Shown here piece after piece: positions 1 to 11,992 of a DNA stretch of 64,000 nucleotides (its first letter is position 1; every line of letters begins with the position of its first letter). The notes below the pieces were generated by a model. The model saw only the letters and a list, made by a program, of their open reading frames with translations. It had not been told where the DNA came from and searched no databases. The DNA is from Daphnia pulex. Its lineage: Eukaryota > Arthropoda > Branchiopoda > Diplostraca > Daphniidae. The translations under genes were made by a program, and so were the position numbers. The stretch spans positions 2,728,001 to 2,792,000 of the forward strand of contig NC_060023.1 of NCBI RefSeq assembly GCF_021134715.1, given 5' to 3'.

Positions 1-2
1 TG

Positions 3-1661
3 ACTTTCATCCATTTGGCCATTCCACTTCTGGGTGGTGTTCTCCGGCTCATCATAGAAGCTCAACTCTTCTTTGGTCCCATGCTCAGTCTCTTAATCAA
101 CGGCTTTTCCATTCTCATCCACGTTATCTGCTTGATTGGACTCTTCATCGACGAGAAATTACTTGTCTTCAAAGTTTTACTTCTTCCTTTGTATCAGACG
201 TTCATGAGTCTTTTCGATCACAACGATCGACACTCGGAGCTCGTCGATTCCATCCGACGGTCAGTGGACGACATGACGACTGGACTTTTCTCATCGACGG
301 ATTTCAAAGACAAAAGTGTTCAACAACTCAACGAGATGTTGACCGGTCGGATGCGCCAATTGTGCACGAATATGACCACATCTTGGTACACTTCTTGTCC
401 GGCATTATTCGCTCGATCGTGTACAGCTTACATCAATCAAACGGAACTAACCAAAATCGACCAGGGATTCGAAGCAGCTGGCCAGTGGTTGACGGGTTTG
501 ATTATGCCGTCCTCAGTTGGCACTGGATCTGTACAGAGAACGCTGTCCAAGCAAATTTGCCAGCAGATATCCAACTCCGCTTGCCGAACCATCGATGTAG
601 CCGCTTATTGCTCGCCGGACGGGACTCTTTACGGCCAAGCTTATCACACGTTCTTGACAGCTGTGGAAAAGCTGAAAGCATCGGTGGTTGTCCAGCCATG
701 GCTTCAATTCAACTTCACTCTCTTCGATTCCGGACCTACAGTTCACATTTCGCTTGACACTGATTGGGTTATGATTGTGCGAAGTATTGCGAGTTTATTT
801 CTGGTCATTTCCACTCTGTTCTTACTCTTACGAGGTTTTATTCAATCGGCTATTTTCGTGCGACGCTACAGAACCAATTTTCAATTTTGTTTTACCAAAG
901 TGGGTGGCATACCTTGGACGTCGGCATTCAACATCCAGTTGTTGGTAAAAGTGTTGTTGTTCTGCCTGAGTGAATGCGTGGTGAGATGGACGCACGAGGA
1001 ACTTCAGAAAATTCAATTCACCGAGCCCGAACAGGGAGACGCTCGTTTGGCGTTTAATGTCCAAGGCAACGGGACGATTGCCCGCATCATGCATTCCATG
1101 CTGGGCGGATTCAATTTGCAAAGCAAATATTGTACCAGAGCCGACAGTTCCGTCTGCACGACTCCCTTCTTTCCGGTAGGCTGGTCGACATGGGTGTCTC
1201 TTTTCTCACTAACCGGATTGTATTTCCTGACCGGATTGTACCGGAACAAATCGAATTACATCATGTGTCGACTCTGCGATTGTTTCATCCTCCGTGTCCG
1301 AAGGGAAAGGAAAGAAATGAAACATAAATTTTCGAGAGAAGAATGTCGAAGGAAACGGTTGGTTATTCAGGAACTGACTGAGGAAGCGCTATCAAGATCC
1401 CGATTAAAAGATAATCAATTGGTGCTCAATTTCTATCGCTCACCTCGACGTTGGTTTCATCACAAATTCACTCCCTGTATTGTACAAGCGATGATCGCTT
1501 ATCACAAATTCGGTGTAGAAAATATTTCCTGTCAAATCTGCTTCCACAGTGTCATTACAAGCCGCTTTAGATGTAAAACTATCCTCTTCTGCCATGAGTG
1601 CAGCATTTACCTCAAACGATGCCCTTGTGTTTGCGGCAGCTGCCACAAAATTACAATTTGA
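3..1661 (+). CDS. DC-STAMP-domain multipass membrane protein with C-terminal RING-like motif, 5' partial
   Basis: The reading frame is already open at the left edge, so the N-terminus lies outside the window; at least 550 residues are visible up to TGA at 1659-1661. Hydrophobic segments lie near residues 5-55 (two or three helices), 250-285, 305-325 and 390-410, with several N-glycosylation sequons in the large extracytoplasmic loop. The C-terminus carries a cysteine cluster (CQIC, then CHEC, then CPCVCGSC) fitting the C4-C4 RING-like tail of the sneaky/SPE-42/DCST1-2 group. In flies and worms these proteins act in sperm at fertilisation, in membrane fusion or breakdown. No intron is seen in the visible part. 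Whether it corresponds to DCST1 or DCST2 cannot be decided here, so no symbol is given. Confidence 0.85.
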   Translation, partial: TFIHLAIPLLGGVLRLIIEAQLFFGPMLSLLINGFSILIHVICLIGLFIDEKLLVFKVLLLPLYQTFMSLFDHNDRHSELVDSIRRSVDDMTTGLFSSTDFKDKSVQQLNEMLTGRMRQLCTNMTTSWYTSCPALFARSCTAYINQTELTKIDQGFEAAGQWLTGLIMPSSVGTGSVQRTLSKQICQQISNSACRTIDVAAYCSPDGTLYGQAYHTFLTAVEKLKASVVVQPWLQFNFTLFDSGPTVHISLDTDWVMIVRSIASLFLVISTLFLLLRGFIQSAIFVRRYRTNFQFCFTKVGGIPWTSAFNIQLLVKVLLFCLSECVVRWTHEELQKIQFTEPEQGDARLAFNVQGNGTIARIMHSMLGGFNLQSKYCTRADSSVCTTPFFPVGWSTWVSLFSLTGLYFLTGLYRNKSNYIMCRLCDCFILRVRRERKEMKHKFSREECRRKRLVIQELTEEALSRSRLKDNQLVLNFYRSPRRWFHHKFTPCIVQAMIAYHKFGVENISCQICFHSVITSRFRCKTILFCHECSIYLKRCPCVCGSCHKITI

Positions 1662-2109
1662 TTCGTATTAAATTATTTAAGATAAAGAAAAATCAAAAAT
1701 GGGTTTAGATATCGGTATGTTTGTCATTTCAAAATACAACATGAAATCTTTCCTAGGAAAATATTTTGATCATTCTCCGCCTTTCTTAAAATCATACTTT
1801 AAAATTAAGTAGTGTAGGTAGAAAACGTTCATAATGTTCTTGACTCACGAAATTTTGCTCATGTTCCTTTATTTTCCTGAAATAAAATGAATCTAGCCGT
1901 GTCGTTTTGAATTTTGCGCGCTGCATTGGCCATCTAGCGTACATGAAGTCAAATCCCTGCTCAAAAGCACGTGCCAGTGTAGCAGAAGACGGATAAAATT
2001 AAAAGCGTGCGACTGAGATTTTCGAAAAGTTTAATTCATCTTCATTCCTCGGTGTTTTTCTTATTTGCTTCATCACAGCTATCTGAAAAATTACGTTAGG
2101 CTATAGAAA
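1662..2109. other. Intergenic, includes 5' region of the DDX31 gene
   Basis: No coding signal. An AATAAA sits at 1881-1886 and may serve as poly(A) signal of the upstream membrane-protein gene. The 5' leader of the helicase gene probably starts in the last 100 bases. No TATA box was seen. Confidence 0.5.
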
Positions 2110-5100
2110 ATGGACAACGGTTTCACGTTAAACCTCACTGATAGTAGTAAACCCACTCAAAATGTTCCAAAGGTTAGCAGTGCATCTGTCAAAATAAGTG
2201 TTGTTAAAAATAAAATGCATTAAATGTCTGTTAGTTTAATTATCATACTGTTCTATTCATTTCAATATTTTTTATCTAGGCAAAACCTATATCACACCAA
2301 GAATATGTTAAAGATAAACTGCCTCTTGTTAGCTTTGCCTCAAAGCCTCGACAGACTGTGAAGTCAGATGGTGTGAAGAAACCTGCATTTTTAGTAGTGC
2401 GGAAAAAAGCCTCACTTCTTCAGAAGAAAACCTTGAGTGAAGTGAAAAATTTTGCAACTACCAATCCCCAATCTATATCTAAAGCTGCTGACCAGCAGTC
2501 AAGTCACAAAACCGAACCACAGAAAACAACGCCAGATGATGCTGGAAAATTTGGAGCAGAATCAAATTTCAAGGCTGTGAAACCCAAAAAAGCAACAAAA
2601 AAATCTTCATCAAATAGAAAATCAAATTGGGCTGTTTCAGATCAATCCAAGTCATCAACAGCTGGTTACAACAACACAGGCATCATATCATCACTTTTCT
2701 TCAAAAACCCTGAAATTCCTGAAGTCACTAAAGACCATGTAGAAGCTACAGAAGAAAATGTATTTTCATCTCAGAGCTTTTCAGCTTTGAAAATCCATAA
2801 ATATTTGGTAAGAAAAAAAATAATAAAAAGATTGTAAAATGGAAGTTTAATTCATATTATTTGTATCATTTTAGATAACAACTTTGGAGAAAGATTTAAA
2901 TTTAAAACAAATGACTGAAGCACAATCTAGGACAATCCCAATCCTTCTGGACAAGAAAGACGCGCTCGTAAAGTCTCAGACAGGAAGTGGGAAAACTCTA
3001 GCATATGCTATCCCAATAGTAGAGGTTTGTTCAAATGCTCTCCACATTAGATAAGCATGAACATATTTTTAATGAAGTATGATTTAAAAGAAATTACAGA
3101 GCATTACTCCAAAAATTGACAGAACCTCTGGTGTATTTGCACTTGTTATTGTTCCCACAAGAGAATTGGTTTTGCAAACTTATACATGGTTCACTAAAAT
3201 TCTAAAGGTACTTTTAACTTTCCATATTTAAAAAATCATATTTATTATCCGATGTTTTACCTACTGTCATTTTTACATTACAGGCCTTTACTTGGGTTGT
3301 GCCCGGCTACTTGATAGGTGGTGAGAAGAAGAAATCAGAAAAGGCGCGTATACGAAAAGGAATGAACATTTTAATTTCTACTCCTGGTCGCTTACTTGAC
3401 CATTTGAGTTCAACACGGAATCTCAATCTTGGTCGCCTTCATTGGCTTGTCATGGATGAGGCCGATCGACTTCTTGACATGGGTTATGAAAAAGACGTGG
3501 CTAGGTACTAATCACTCCATAAAATATTGAATTTAACTAAAATTAAGGTTTTGCTTTAATTTCCAAAATGTCTGTTGTAGAATTCTTAGCATTGTACAAG
3601 AGCATTTCGTGAAAGAAGGCTGCATTGGGAGACGACAAAATGTGATGGTTTCGGCTACATTGAGTAAAGGTGTAGAAAAACTAGCTGGACTGACTTTAAC
3701 GGACCCTGAGTACATAAAATTGTCGGAAGACGACAGCGAAAATCAAGATCAGTTAGTAACACCAACAAATTTGAAGCAGTCGTACATCATCGTTCCACCA
3801 AAACTCCGGCTGGCGACGCTAGCAGCTTTCATCCTATGGAAGTGCACGGTTAGTTAGGAAGAAATAGTCTTCATATCTTATTCAATTGTTATGTTTCCTT
3901 CGTATTATTCTTTTCATGTCTGAATATATTTTGACTTTCTCTTACAGATATCCACCGAAAAGAAAGTATTGATTTTCATGACGACGCAGGATTCCGTAGA
4001 TTATCACGCTGAGCTTTTCAATAGAGTGAGTTATTTTTCTGTTCTTTGTGTTTGTTGTTTATTTCATTTCGTTTTGATTTCATTTCGAACAGGTGTTAGC
4101 AAAACGAGAAGATCGAACCTCAATAAGTTTTTACAAACTACACGGCAGCATGCCTCAAAAGGTACAAAATACTTTTTAATTTTGAAAAATCTGAAAAAAC
4201 AACCTCCGTATTTTATTTTATTATTAATTGTGTTAAATTAGGATCGGACATCTATCTTTAAAGAATTTCGTGACACTGAGAGCGGTGTCCTGTTGTGCAC
4301 AGTAAGTAATCCTATTTCATCCTTTTCTAATTCTTCTGTTTTTATTTTCTGAATTTTGATAAAATACCAACATCATGTTTACATATTTCGCGGTTGTCAT
4401 TTTAGTTAACTAATGGAGTATTTAAAAAATAGGATGTGGCTGCCCGTGGTCTGGATTTGTCGGCCATCGACTGGATCGTTCAGTATAATCCACCTGTAAC
4501 GGCAGAAGAATATGTTCACAGAGTGGGCCGAACAGCTCGAGTCGGCAAATGTGGCCAAGCAATAATTTTTTTGGCACCACCCGAAACAGATTTCGTTCAT
4601 CGATTGGCCAATAGAGGCATCAGGTTAGGCCGTTTTCCCGAAAAACTCAATTCCTGTTTCATCTATCGCTATCTTTTACAATTATGCACGTAATTTAATT
4701 GATTGCGTTTCCTTTTTTGTGCATTTTTCATCGTCATCCTACCAACTCTATAAATCCAGTGTTGTCGAGAAGAATCCAGATGCCATATTAAAGACGTTGA
4801 CCACTTCATGGTCAAAGGTAATTTTGATTTCTTTCAATATAATAGGAAATCTGTTATATTTTCGCACTTTTTCAACGAATGGATAGACGACACAAACAAT
4901 GGAGCAAGCAGCCACTTCTATTCAACTTTGCTTTGAAGAATGTGTTATCGAGAGTTACAATGTTTATGAAATGGCCACCAAAGGTAACAGTTCAGTTTTT
5001 CGTTTAATTTGTTTGCAATTTTTACGTAAAATTATCTTTTGTAGGGTATGTGTCGTTCGTTCGATCGTACGCAGCTCTCCCGAAAGACGTCCGCGATGTC

Positions 5101-7038
5101 TTCAATTTCCAGTCGCTTCACTTGGGTCACTACGCCAAATCGTTCGCCCTCCGTGATCCGCCTGCGCAGATCAACACCAATGGTCGAATGGGTCAACGAA
5201 ATGACCGCATCCAGCCATTTAACACGGCACGTCAACGCAATCCGGCTCTTCTGAAACGGGCAGCCGCTCAAGCACTCGGGTAAGTGAAAAGCAAAGTGTG
5301 TCTGACGTCGTAATCGTCCGTGGCCCGTGGCCGGGATCCCATTGTACTAATGTGGCCGTCAGTGTGACATATCGCGTGTAATGGTCGTTGCTCTGATTTC
5401 TTATACGCCAATCGCACTCACTTAGGCGACTCCTTCTTTCCTGGCGATGGTTTCTAGAATTCACGAGAGCTTTCAGGATGAAAGGAAAGAAGAATCAGAC
5501 GACATTGTCGTTATTTTATTGATAGTGGACATGTTTTTGCTCTCGAAGTAATTGGTCCTTTTAGTATGGGAGGTAGGGCACTCAGCGGTCCACAAATTAC
5601 CTTGAAGTTTCTGGTTTTTCATTTGTTTTTACAATTCCCGCCTATATCCTTTTTTTCTGGCTGTACTAGTAGGAACTCTTTGTTGGCTAACGTCGAATTC
5701 TTAGCAACTCTACGGATAAGTTGATGCTGCCTAGTGCCTATACCCTTATACCGGCCGTAACTTTTTCCCTCATTCACTCTGGTTTGTTTTGGCTTTTCAC
5801 TGTAAACAATTAAGAGAAAAAGGAAAGGGACGAACGACTTTTGGTTAACCTTAGCTACCTCATAGTTTCGCTTGAAATGGGGGATAGGTGGTCAATCATT
5901 ACGTCACTGTGCACATAACTAGAAGAGGCCTTGAAAGATCCGTGATAACCGTATAAGGTGCGAATGGTGCGAATCTATTCGGTTGGTCCTCCATCCCATC
6001 CGTCTTCGAATGCCTATCACCGTTGTTGTAGTTGTCGATCAAAGCCAAATGAGAACTCTCAATTCACGTAAATAAATCGGTGATACTTTGAAAGGCAATG
6101 GGACGAAACATTGAAGAGATTCGTCACATAGCCAAAAAGTTGTTTCGTTTCCGGGGAAAACATTCGTAGACACAAAGACTGATGATTCAAAAAATTAAAA
6201 ACAAGAATGATTCGATAAATGTCCTATTGCTTATGTGTTTCCTTTATTGGACTCTTTTTCCCATATCCGTTGTACTTGCCCGCTTTCGACGCATTTTTAC
6301 AGCTGCTACCGCTGCTTGTGGCCCAGTCACGTAGCTTTTCTAATGGTGCCTGTTTCATTATCATAAATCGAAGGAGGGGAGAAAGGCGAAAAGAGGTCTA
6401 TAAAGTGACTAGAAATGTAATCAAATAGAAAAGTAGAAAGGTCGAAATGGAAACGACGACGTCCGTTTCTAAGTTCTCGAGATCGCCGTTACAAGTGGCG
6501 GGCAAAGTGCACAAACTTGTAAAAGCCGATCTTTTCTTGCTCTTTTGATTCTTTTCATTGAGAGAAATGGCCTCTGCTTTCAATCCACTTGAAGCGGAAG
6601 TTTAGTGTAATTTATCTACTCGCCTTTGACTGTTTGATTCACGTCTGCACGAATTTATCGTCTTATTGTTACTGGACGCAGCCATGGGATTTATGTTTTC
6701 CCGTGATTTCCTCCTTTTTAAAAATCGTTTGGGACATCGCATACAAGTTTACACAAACGCGCAGCCTAGATCCGTTTAGGTGATAGCCCGTGTGGATTTG
6801 TGCAGAACTATTATTTGGCAGTTGAACGTGATACACCTCATCATTGCTAAATGTTACTTTTCCCTATTGGTTTATGTTTTTCATCGACAGATCGGAAGGA
6901 ACTCAACACCAGCCAAACTTTTACGAACGTCAAGCCATGCTCTCGGAATATTCCAGCGGATTGGATCCGGCCCCAGCTAAGAAAATGAAAGTTCGTCCGA
7001 CTTCTGCAGCAGCCCTTGAAATGCGGAATCCGTGCTAA
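2110..7038 (+). CDS. DDX31: ATP-dependent DEAD-box RNA helicase, DDX31/Dbp7 type
   Basis: Fourteen exons joined at GT-AG sites with consistent phase: 2110-2172, 2280-2807, 2875-3024, 3100-3207, 3284-3504, 3581-3848, 3948-4025, 4093-4161, 4242-4301, 4433-4623, 4760-4817, 4887-4983, 5045-5279, 6891-7038; 757 aa. A Lys/Ser-rich N-terminal region precedes the helicase core. Motifs in order: Q motif, QTGSGKT (motif I), PTREL (Ia), TPGR (Ib), DEAD (II), SAT (III), LHGSMPQ (IV region), ARGLD (V), HRVGRTAR (VI). The insert [15 protein letters not shown] after Ia and the C-terminal segment with [17 protein letters not shown] are typical of DDX31/Dbp7, which works in the nucleolus in assembly of the large ribosomal subunit. 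The last intron (1,611 nt) is far longer than the others (66-131 nt) and is the part best preserved in the second copy near 58-60 kb. Confidence 0.92.
5280..6890 (+). other. Long last intron of DDX31 with conserved noncoding blocks
   Basis: This intron matches 58232-59955 over almost its whole length. A 64-nt block at 5364-5427 differs at one position from 58273-58336. Others include about 35 nt near 6031-6065, the stretch around 6345-6370 and a TATA-like TCTATAAAG near 6398, also present near 59500. Short ORFs inside it have no support. The conservation suggests a regulatory or RNA element, but no known structure was recognised. Confidence 0.55.
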
Positions 7039-7798
7039 TTAAATGATGATTTACTCTTGACTTATTATATCTTCAATTGTTTGTTTGTCTTTTCGAAGAA
7101 ATTAACTACAATTCAAAATTGTTCTACCTAATTTGTTTTTTAATCGTTAAGGGTTATTATTATTGGCGAGACAAACTTCTCTTTGTGGTAGTAGATGTAT
7201 TTTTATAGGGGCCCAGCCGGCCCACGCTAAAGTTTTCAACATGCCTGACAGGATCAGAAGTAATTTTGATTGCTGGATACTTACGTACGCCATATCTCCC
7301 TACCCATGGTATTTCAATTTAATTCAGGAAAATAATCGTCAATCTTTAAACTTTTATTTTAAATACAAATTTTCATTTTAGAAATGCATGGTTACCAACT
7401 TATCCCTGATTACAGGTTAACAAATAAATAAGTTTTTCATCTTTTCTTTTAGCTCACGGAAGAAGGTCCACATCTACACTACTAGCAGAATTCAGGGTCA
7501 CCTTTTCATTCCTCGATGTGGAGTTGTGGAGTTGTGGACACATCTGAAAACATCGTACGTATATCAGAAGCCCGATTAATTTATTTTACATGAAAAAGGA
7601 ATTGGTACCAATGGAACATACATTATGTCAACTTTTACATTTTAAAATAACTAATAGGTCTTAAAAACTTTTAATCCATAATTTATTTATTTTTTTCAAA
7701 AATCTTGCGTCACTCGGATCACCTGACGCAAAATTAACATTGTTATTTCGATCGAGAAGCATATTATAAATATAAATATTGTTAAAGATGAATGGAAA
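7039..7798. other. Intergenic between convergent genes
   Basis: AT-rich spacer between the 3' ends of DDX31 (+) and the first DM4/12 gene (-). It holds AATAAATAA-type poly(A) signal candidates near 7420. No ORF or repeat is supported. Confidence 0.5.
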
Positions 7799-8683
7799 TT
7801 AATGTTCATTGGTGTTTATGTTATTGTAAGGTCTTTCGTTTTCAACTAGGTTCTGGCCATCCAAAGGATCTAGATTAGGATGAACAAACACTTCGTGGCT
7901 CTTATTCGTCGAATGGGGCCCGGCAGATTCTTCATGGACATCCGATTGTTCGCTTTCATCTTCGTCGTCCTCATCATCAACTATTTCGTTGGAATCACCA
8001 TCGGAGCGGAAGAGATTGTAAAGTGAGACGGGACACTCTCGGAACTCGCCTGCGCAAGTCATGTTGTGTGATTGCCCTATGTGCTCAGCATCGATGTAAT
8101 CGTGTAAGAAATCGTTTATGCCTCTTTTTGGACTAGAACAAAAAATTATTATTAGTTTTAATTTTATTCAATTTAGACAACTTTAATTACGAAAGTAAAA
8201 TGGTTAGTATCTCTCCGACGACGGTAAACTCCCCGATTGGATTTGTTTGCATTTCGCAAATAGTGCGAAGCAAACAGGCTTTTCCATCTATTCCTGTAGC
8301 TTGCAATATCCCTTCCATGGACTTGTAGATCTGGTACTGGTCATCACCAAATCCCCTGTAGCACACAATAGACTTTAAGTTTTTAAATTTCTCGTAAGAC
8401 ATATCCCGTGTAATATTGGCACCACAATAGCATCTCATCCAATTAAGAGGTAGAGAAATTGATTGATTTATTCACGAAAAAGGCTCGTATTTGTTTTCTA
8501 CCTTGTAGTGTAACCAGCTGTATCGGCGAAAATCGTATCGAGGAATATGGTAACCGGAACCAACAACTGGATGAGTCCACGGATTGCCGTTTTTCCTTTA
8601 TCGTCTACCGCAACCAGCGGCAGGGTCAACTGGTTGTTGATTATCCAGTGAGAACGAAGTAACACAGGAGTGCGGGTACCCAT
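7799..8683 (-). CDS. DM4/12-family protein, paralogue A
   Basis: Three coding exons on the minus strand: 8502-8683, 8191-8355, 7799-8132; 226 aa. The middle exon encodes the family signature (DQYQIYKSMEG, GKACLLRTICE, then a hydrophobic GEILTILL) and the last starts with PKRG...FLHDY and the cysteine motif ending in CPVSLYNLF, followed by an acidic tail. This matches the arthropod DM4/DM12 domain (DUF family, function unknown; usually secreted or membrane-linked). The start ATG lies directly after an acceptor; an untranslated 5' exon ends with donor GAAG/gtacgg near 8777, and a TATA box lies upstream. There is no classic N-terminal signal peptide, only an internal hydrophobic stretch (residues about 35-52). 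The middle exon is exactly 165 nt, as in paralogues B and C. Confidence 0.82.
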
Positions 8684-8857
8684 CTAGACATCAAAATAAA
8701 CATTTCAGGTTTAATTTGATGTAAGACTATATGATTAATAATTGTTTTAAAGAATTGAATTTTATAAAGTCCCGTACCTTCAGCGAGCGTTAAAACGTGA
8801 TGCTACAACTCGGTCGGCAATTGACAACTGTGAGCCCTCACGGAAGTATGAACGTCC

Positions 8858-8865
8858 TTATATAA
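8858..8865 (-). promoter_or_regulatory. TATA box of DM4/12 gene A
   Basis: TTATATAA on the minus strand, about 35 nt upstream of a CACAGT-type start region and followed by the untranslated first exon. Confidence 0.6.
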
Positions 8866-8899
8866 CTGCTTGGTTTTACGTCAACATCCTCTTTTTTAT

Positions 8900-9840
8900 T
8901 GTGATGAGACGGCGACCTTTTACCTAGTCGTCACAACAGTTTAGTTTTATTTAGTTAACTAACGTCTCTGCTCTATGTTGTTAACTTGTTTTACTTCAAC
9001 AATTATTTTATAGGGATCCAAGTTCAATTCAGTATTTCTATCAAAGTTTAACTCGAAATTTCATCCAAAACTGTGCTAGAAAGGACAAGGTCATTTAGGA
9101 AAGGAACCATTTCCTGTCCTTCCTTCCGGGTGTTAACTACTTTTAACCTGCTTGACATGGATGACATGGCCTGAAAATCAGTTGTTCTCGGGGCCAATCG
9201 TCGTCGCTGTGCTTGGAATACTAATAATGTTAACTGTTATCTCTGGATGCGACATTAAGACTTTAAGAGTTCTCATAAGGATACATCTAAAAGGTATATC
9301 TTCGAAATTCCTTCCGACAACATCTCTTTACATCCGTTACTTTTCTAGCGCTGTGACCAATTAATTTTTACAAAACGAATATGTTAACAGAAATTTCGCA
9401 ATCTAAACAAAAATGAAAAGAGGCTTTAGCATCTTTTATTTTCAAGTTCATGCGTTTAGAATTTTTTTAGTACTAGAAACAGTCTTAATTGAATTTATTG
9501 GCAAAATAACTCGTTAGTTTTCATCAGTAAATAATTCCAACACAAAGATTCCATTCAGATTTGTATTTTACAAGTAATTTGGGTTGGGTTTTGAAATAAA
9601 TTAATTCAGCAGTTATTACACATTCATTAATAAATAAAATGCCGCTTCAAAGTAGCGCTTCCATTGCTGTTATTTTAAAGCTTTCCTCTTCTTTCTTCAT
9701 CAGACCGCATTGACAAACTATATTGATATAAGAAAATGCGCCCCTATTGATTTTGTTCTCCGTTCCAAAGGGATATGCTTCTTCTGGACGGACAGTGTGG
9801 TGTCATAAAAAAAATTCGTCGTTAAATGAAAACACTATAA
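8900..9840. other. Intergenic between DM4/12 genes A and B
   Basis: AT-rich spacer. One plus-strand ORF (9152-9364) has a hydrophobic stretch but no splice context, homology pattern or promoter and is not supported. Nothing else recognised. Confidence 0.45.
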
Positions 9841-10696
9841 TTAAAGTCCATTCTCCATTCCGAATGGTTCCTTCTTCCGGACAGACGTGGCGTCCTTTTC
9901 AATTAAAAATTCATGATCAGCTGGCTTGTTCGTTATGGAAGAATGGCTGCTGTGCTTCAAGTTCTCCGTCACTTCAGGATGTGGACTATTCAAATTGACG
10001 AAACTACCTTTGGTAGCTGTATCATCAACCTCACCAGTATTATTCGAACTGAAAAAATCGGAGAGTGACACGGGGCAACGTGGGAATGAATCGGCGCAGG
10101 ACTGGTTGAGTGAACGCCCAACCTTCTCCGCAATCAAATAATCGTGTAAGAATCCAGAAAATCCTTCGTCTCCACTTTTGGGCCTGTTGTGACAACCAGA
10201 AAATCAAAGCGGTAATTATTCGTGTTCAATAAGTTCAACTTCAATTTAAAAATCATTTGTCTGCTTACGTCAGAAGTAAAGTAATGAGTTCGCCAGCCAA
10301 AGTGTATTTCGCTAATTGGTTTCGCTGGATTTCACAGATAGTGCGGAGGAGACAGGCTTTTCCATCCATCCCCGTTATTTGTAAGGCCCCCTCAATACTC
10401 TTGAAGATTTGATACTGGTCGCGTTGCATGCTCCTGTATTTCATTATCAATCCATTAATGCGAATTCAATTCAAAATCAAATCGAACTCCTGAGTAATAA
10501 CAACGTACCTTCCTGCGTTATCTGTCACAACTTTGTCTACAAAGAGAGTGTCAAGAAAAATGGTAAATGGAATCGCCACAGCCACGAGTCCTCGAACTGA
10601 TTTTTTCCCGCTCTCTGCAACTGTTATTAGCGGCATAGTCAACTGATTGGTGATGGCCCATTGGGGTCTCGCTAAAAGGGCATTACGTGCGGCCAT
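9841..10696 (-). CDS. DM4/12-family protein, paralogue B
   Basis: Exons 10509-10696, 10269-10433 and 9841-10183; 231 aa. Structure and phases are the same as in paralogue A: first exon ends in phase 2, middle exon 165 nt. Signature residues: DQYQIFKSIEG, GKACLLRTICEIQ, GELITLLL, then PKSGD...FLHDY, an AEKVG helix, SCADSF and RCPVSLSDFF. The tail is acidic with Ser/Asn/His. The start is chosen because the ATG at 10696 follows an acceptor-like site and the residues after it align with paralogue A (WAITNQLTMPL versus WIINNQLTLPL). A TATA box lies about 260 nt upstream across a 5'UTR intron. Function is unknown for the family; expression in cuticle or gut is common but not shown here. Confidence 0.82.
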
Positions 10697-10951
10697 TTCC
10701 TTTGCACAACTAATTAACGCGAATAAAACTTTGTGTTACTCCGAGGTGAGAGAATTTGGGAATGAATGAGCAGAAAATAATGACGACTTTGATGTGCAAA
10801 ATAACTAATTAACTACCTGTATCTGTCTGCTTAGCGACACTTTGCTTGGCTTTTTCTTAGATCCGCTTAGATCACTACCACCTCTGACACTGACGTTGCT
10901 ACTGTTGACTGCTCACAAGGGACTGTTGACAGAGTCGGAAGTGGGCACAAG

Positions 10952-10958
10952 CTTTATA
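10952..10958 (-). promoter_or_regulatory. TATA box of DM4/12 gene B
   Basis: TATAAAG on the minus strand; the first, untranslated exon would run to the donor ACAG/gtagtt at 10817. Confidence 0.55.
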
Positions 10959-10979
10959 ACCATCAGTAAGGGGGGAAAT

Positions 10980-11992
10980 TCTATTTCCTATCTGCAATCA
11001 GCTTTTTGTCTTCTTAAAAATAGTTTTAATCGAACGCTTGAATTGCGAAGATACCAAACTTGGCTGAAAATCGGCATAATCAAATAAGTCGATTTCTTTT
11101 GGATAATAAAAATTTTATTTTACTTACCCTAAATTTCTTTACGCAGCAAGGTTCAATGAACGAAGAAATATCACAAAAATAAAAATAGGCTGCTACATGG
11201 CTTTTTGACCTTGTATACCGGTGAGAACCACTCAATGGCTCGGCGCTGATTCCGCTTTTTCTCTAAGATTTTGAGTCAAACATTCGAGAGAAGACTGGCC
11301 ATAAGTAACGGTATTTTGTCAAACTCCCGCAAACTCCGTGAAATACTAATTTCATAAATCCCGCTATGATGACAATTAATTACTTAACAGGATACCTATG
11401 TTCGGTAGGGTCTTCAACACTATCGCTAACCCGTATCGAAATTTTTTCTTGTCTGGGTTCTATACATTCCTGAAAAATGTACAGACGGTGCCAACTTGGC
11501 AGTTTGACCCATTTTATTTTTTTAGAGGTTATAAAATAAGAATTTCAAAAAAAAAAAAAAAAAATTACGTACGTGTGGCGAAGGGAAGCGGTCAAATTTG
11601 CTATAACTTGCACAAAATGTTGTGTGCCAAGTTATCAAACTCCCACGCTAAAAGAACCTTTTTCCCGTTTTTGGCTATCTGTTCGATATTACATTATCTT
11701 ATATGTAATATCTATAACCTTCTCTATATTACAATCTATTCAAAAATTAGAAACGTGATGTCGTTCTTAAAGGAAAAAATCATTTTATGTTCAAGTAAGT
11801 ATACAGTTCTGTAATGTAAGATGTATTTCCAGCATTCCGTCATGGGTACATAAACGCACAGTGTGTGAAATGAGAACTATAGTTCAAAATAAATAGGTAA
11901 CACGAATAAATAAATCGTAGTTTGTCGAGTCGATCTATGTTTGATTTTTTTGCCAATTTTTTTAAACATTGCGAACGATGGTGCATACACAT
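10980..11992. other. Intergenic between DM4/12 genes B and C
   Basis: AT-rich DNA with an 18-base A run near 11550. An ORF at 11398-11814 is low-complexity, rich in Lys/Tyr/Ile and not supported. No transposon ends were found. Confidence 0.4.

Noticed and set aside
9152-9364. Plus-strand ORF with hydrophobic stretch
   Set aside because: No splice partners, promoter or family features; composition typical of chance AT-rich ORFs.
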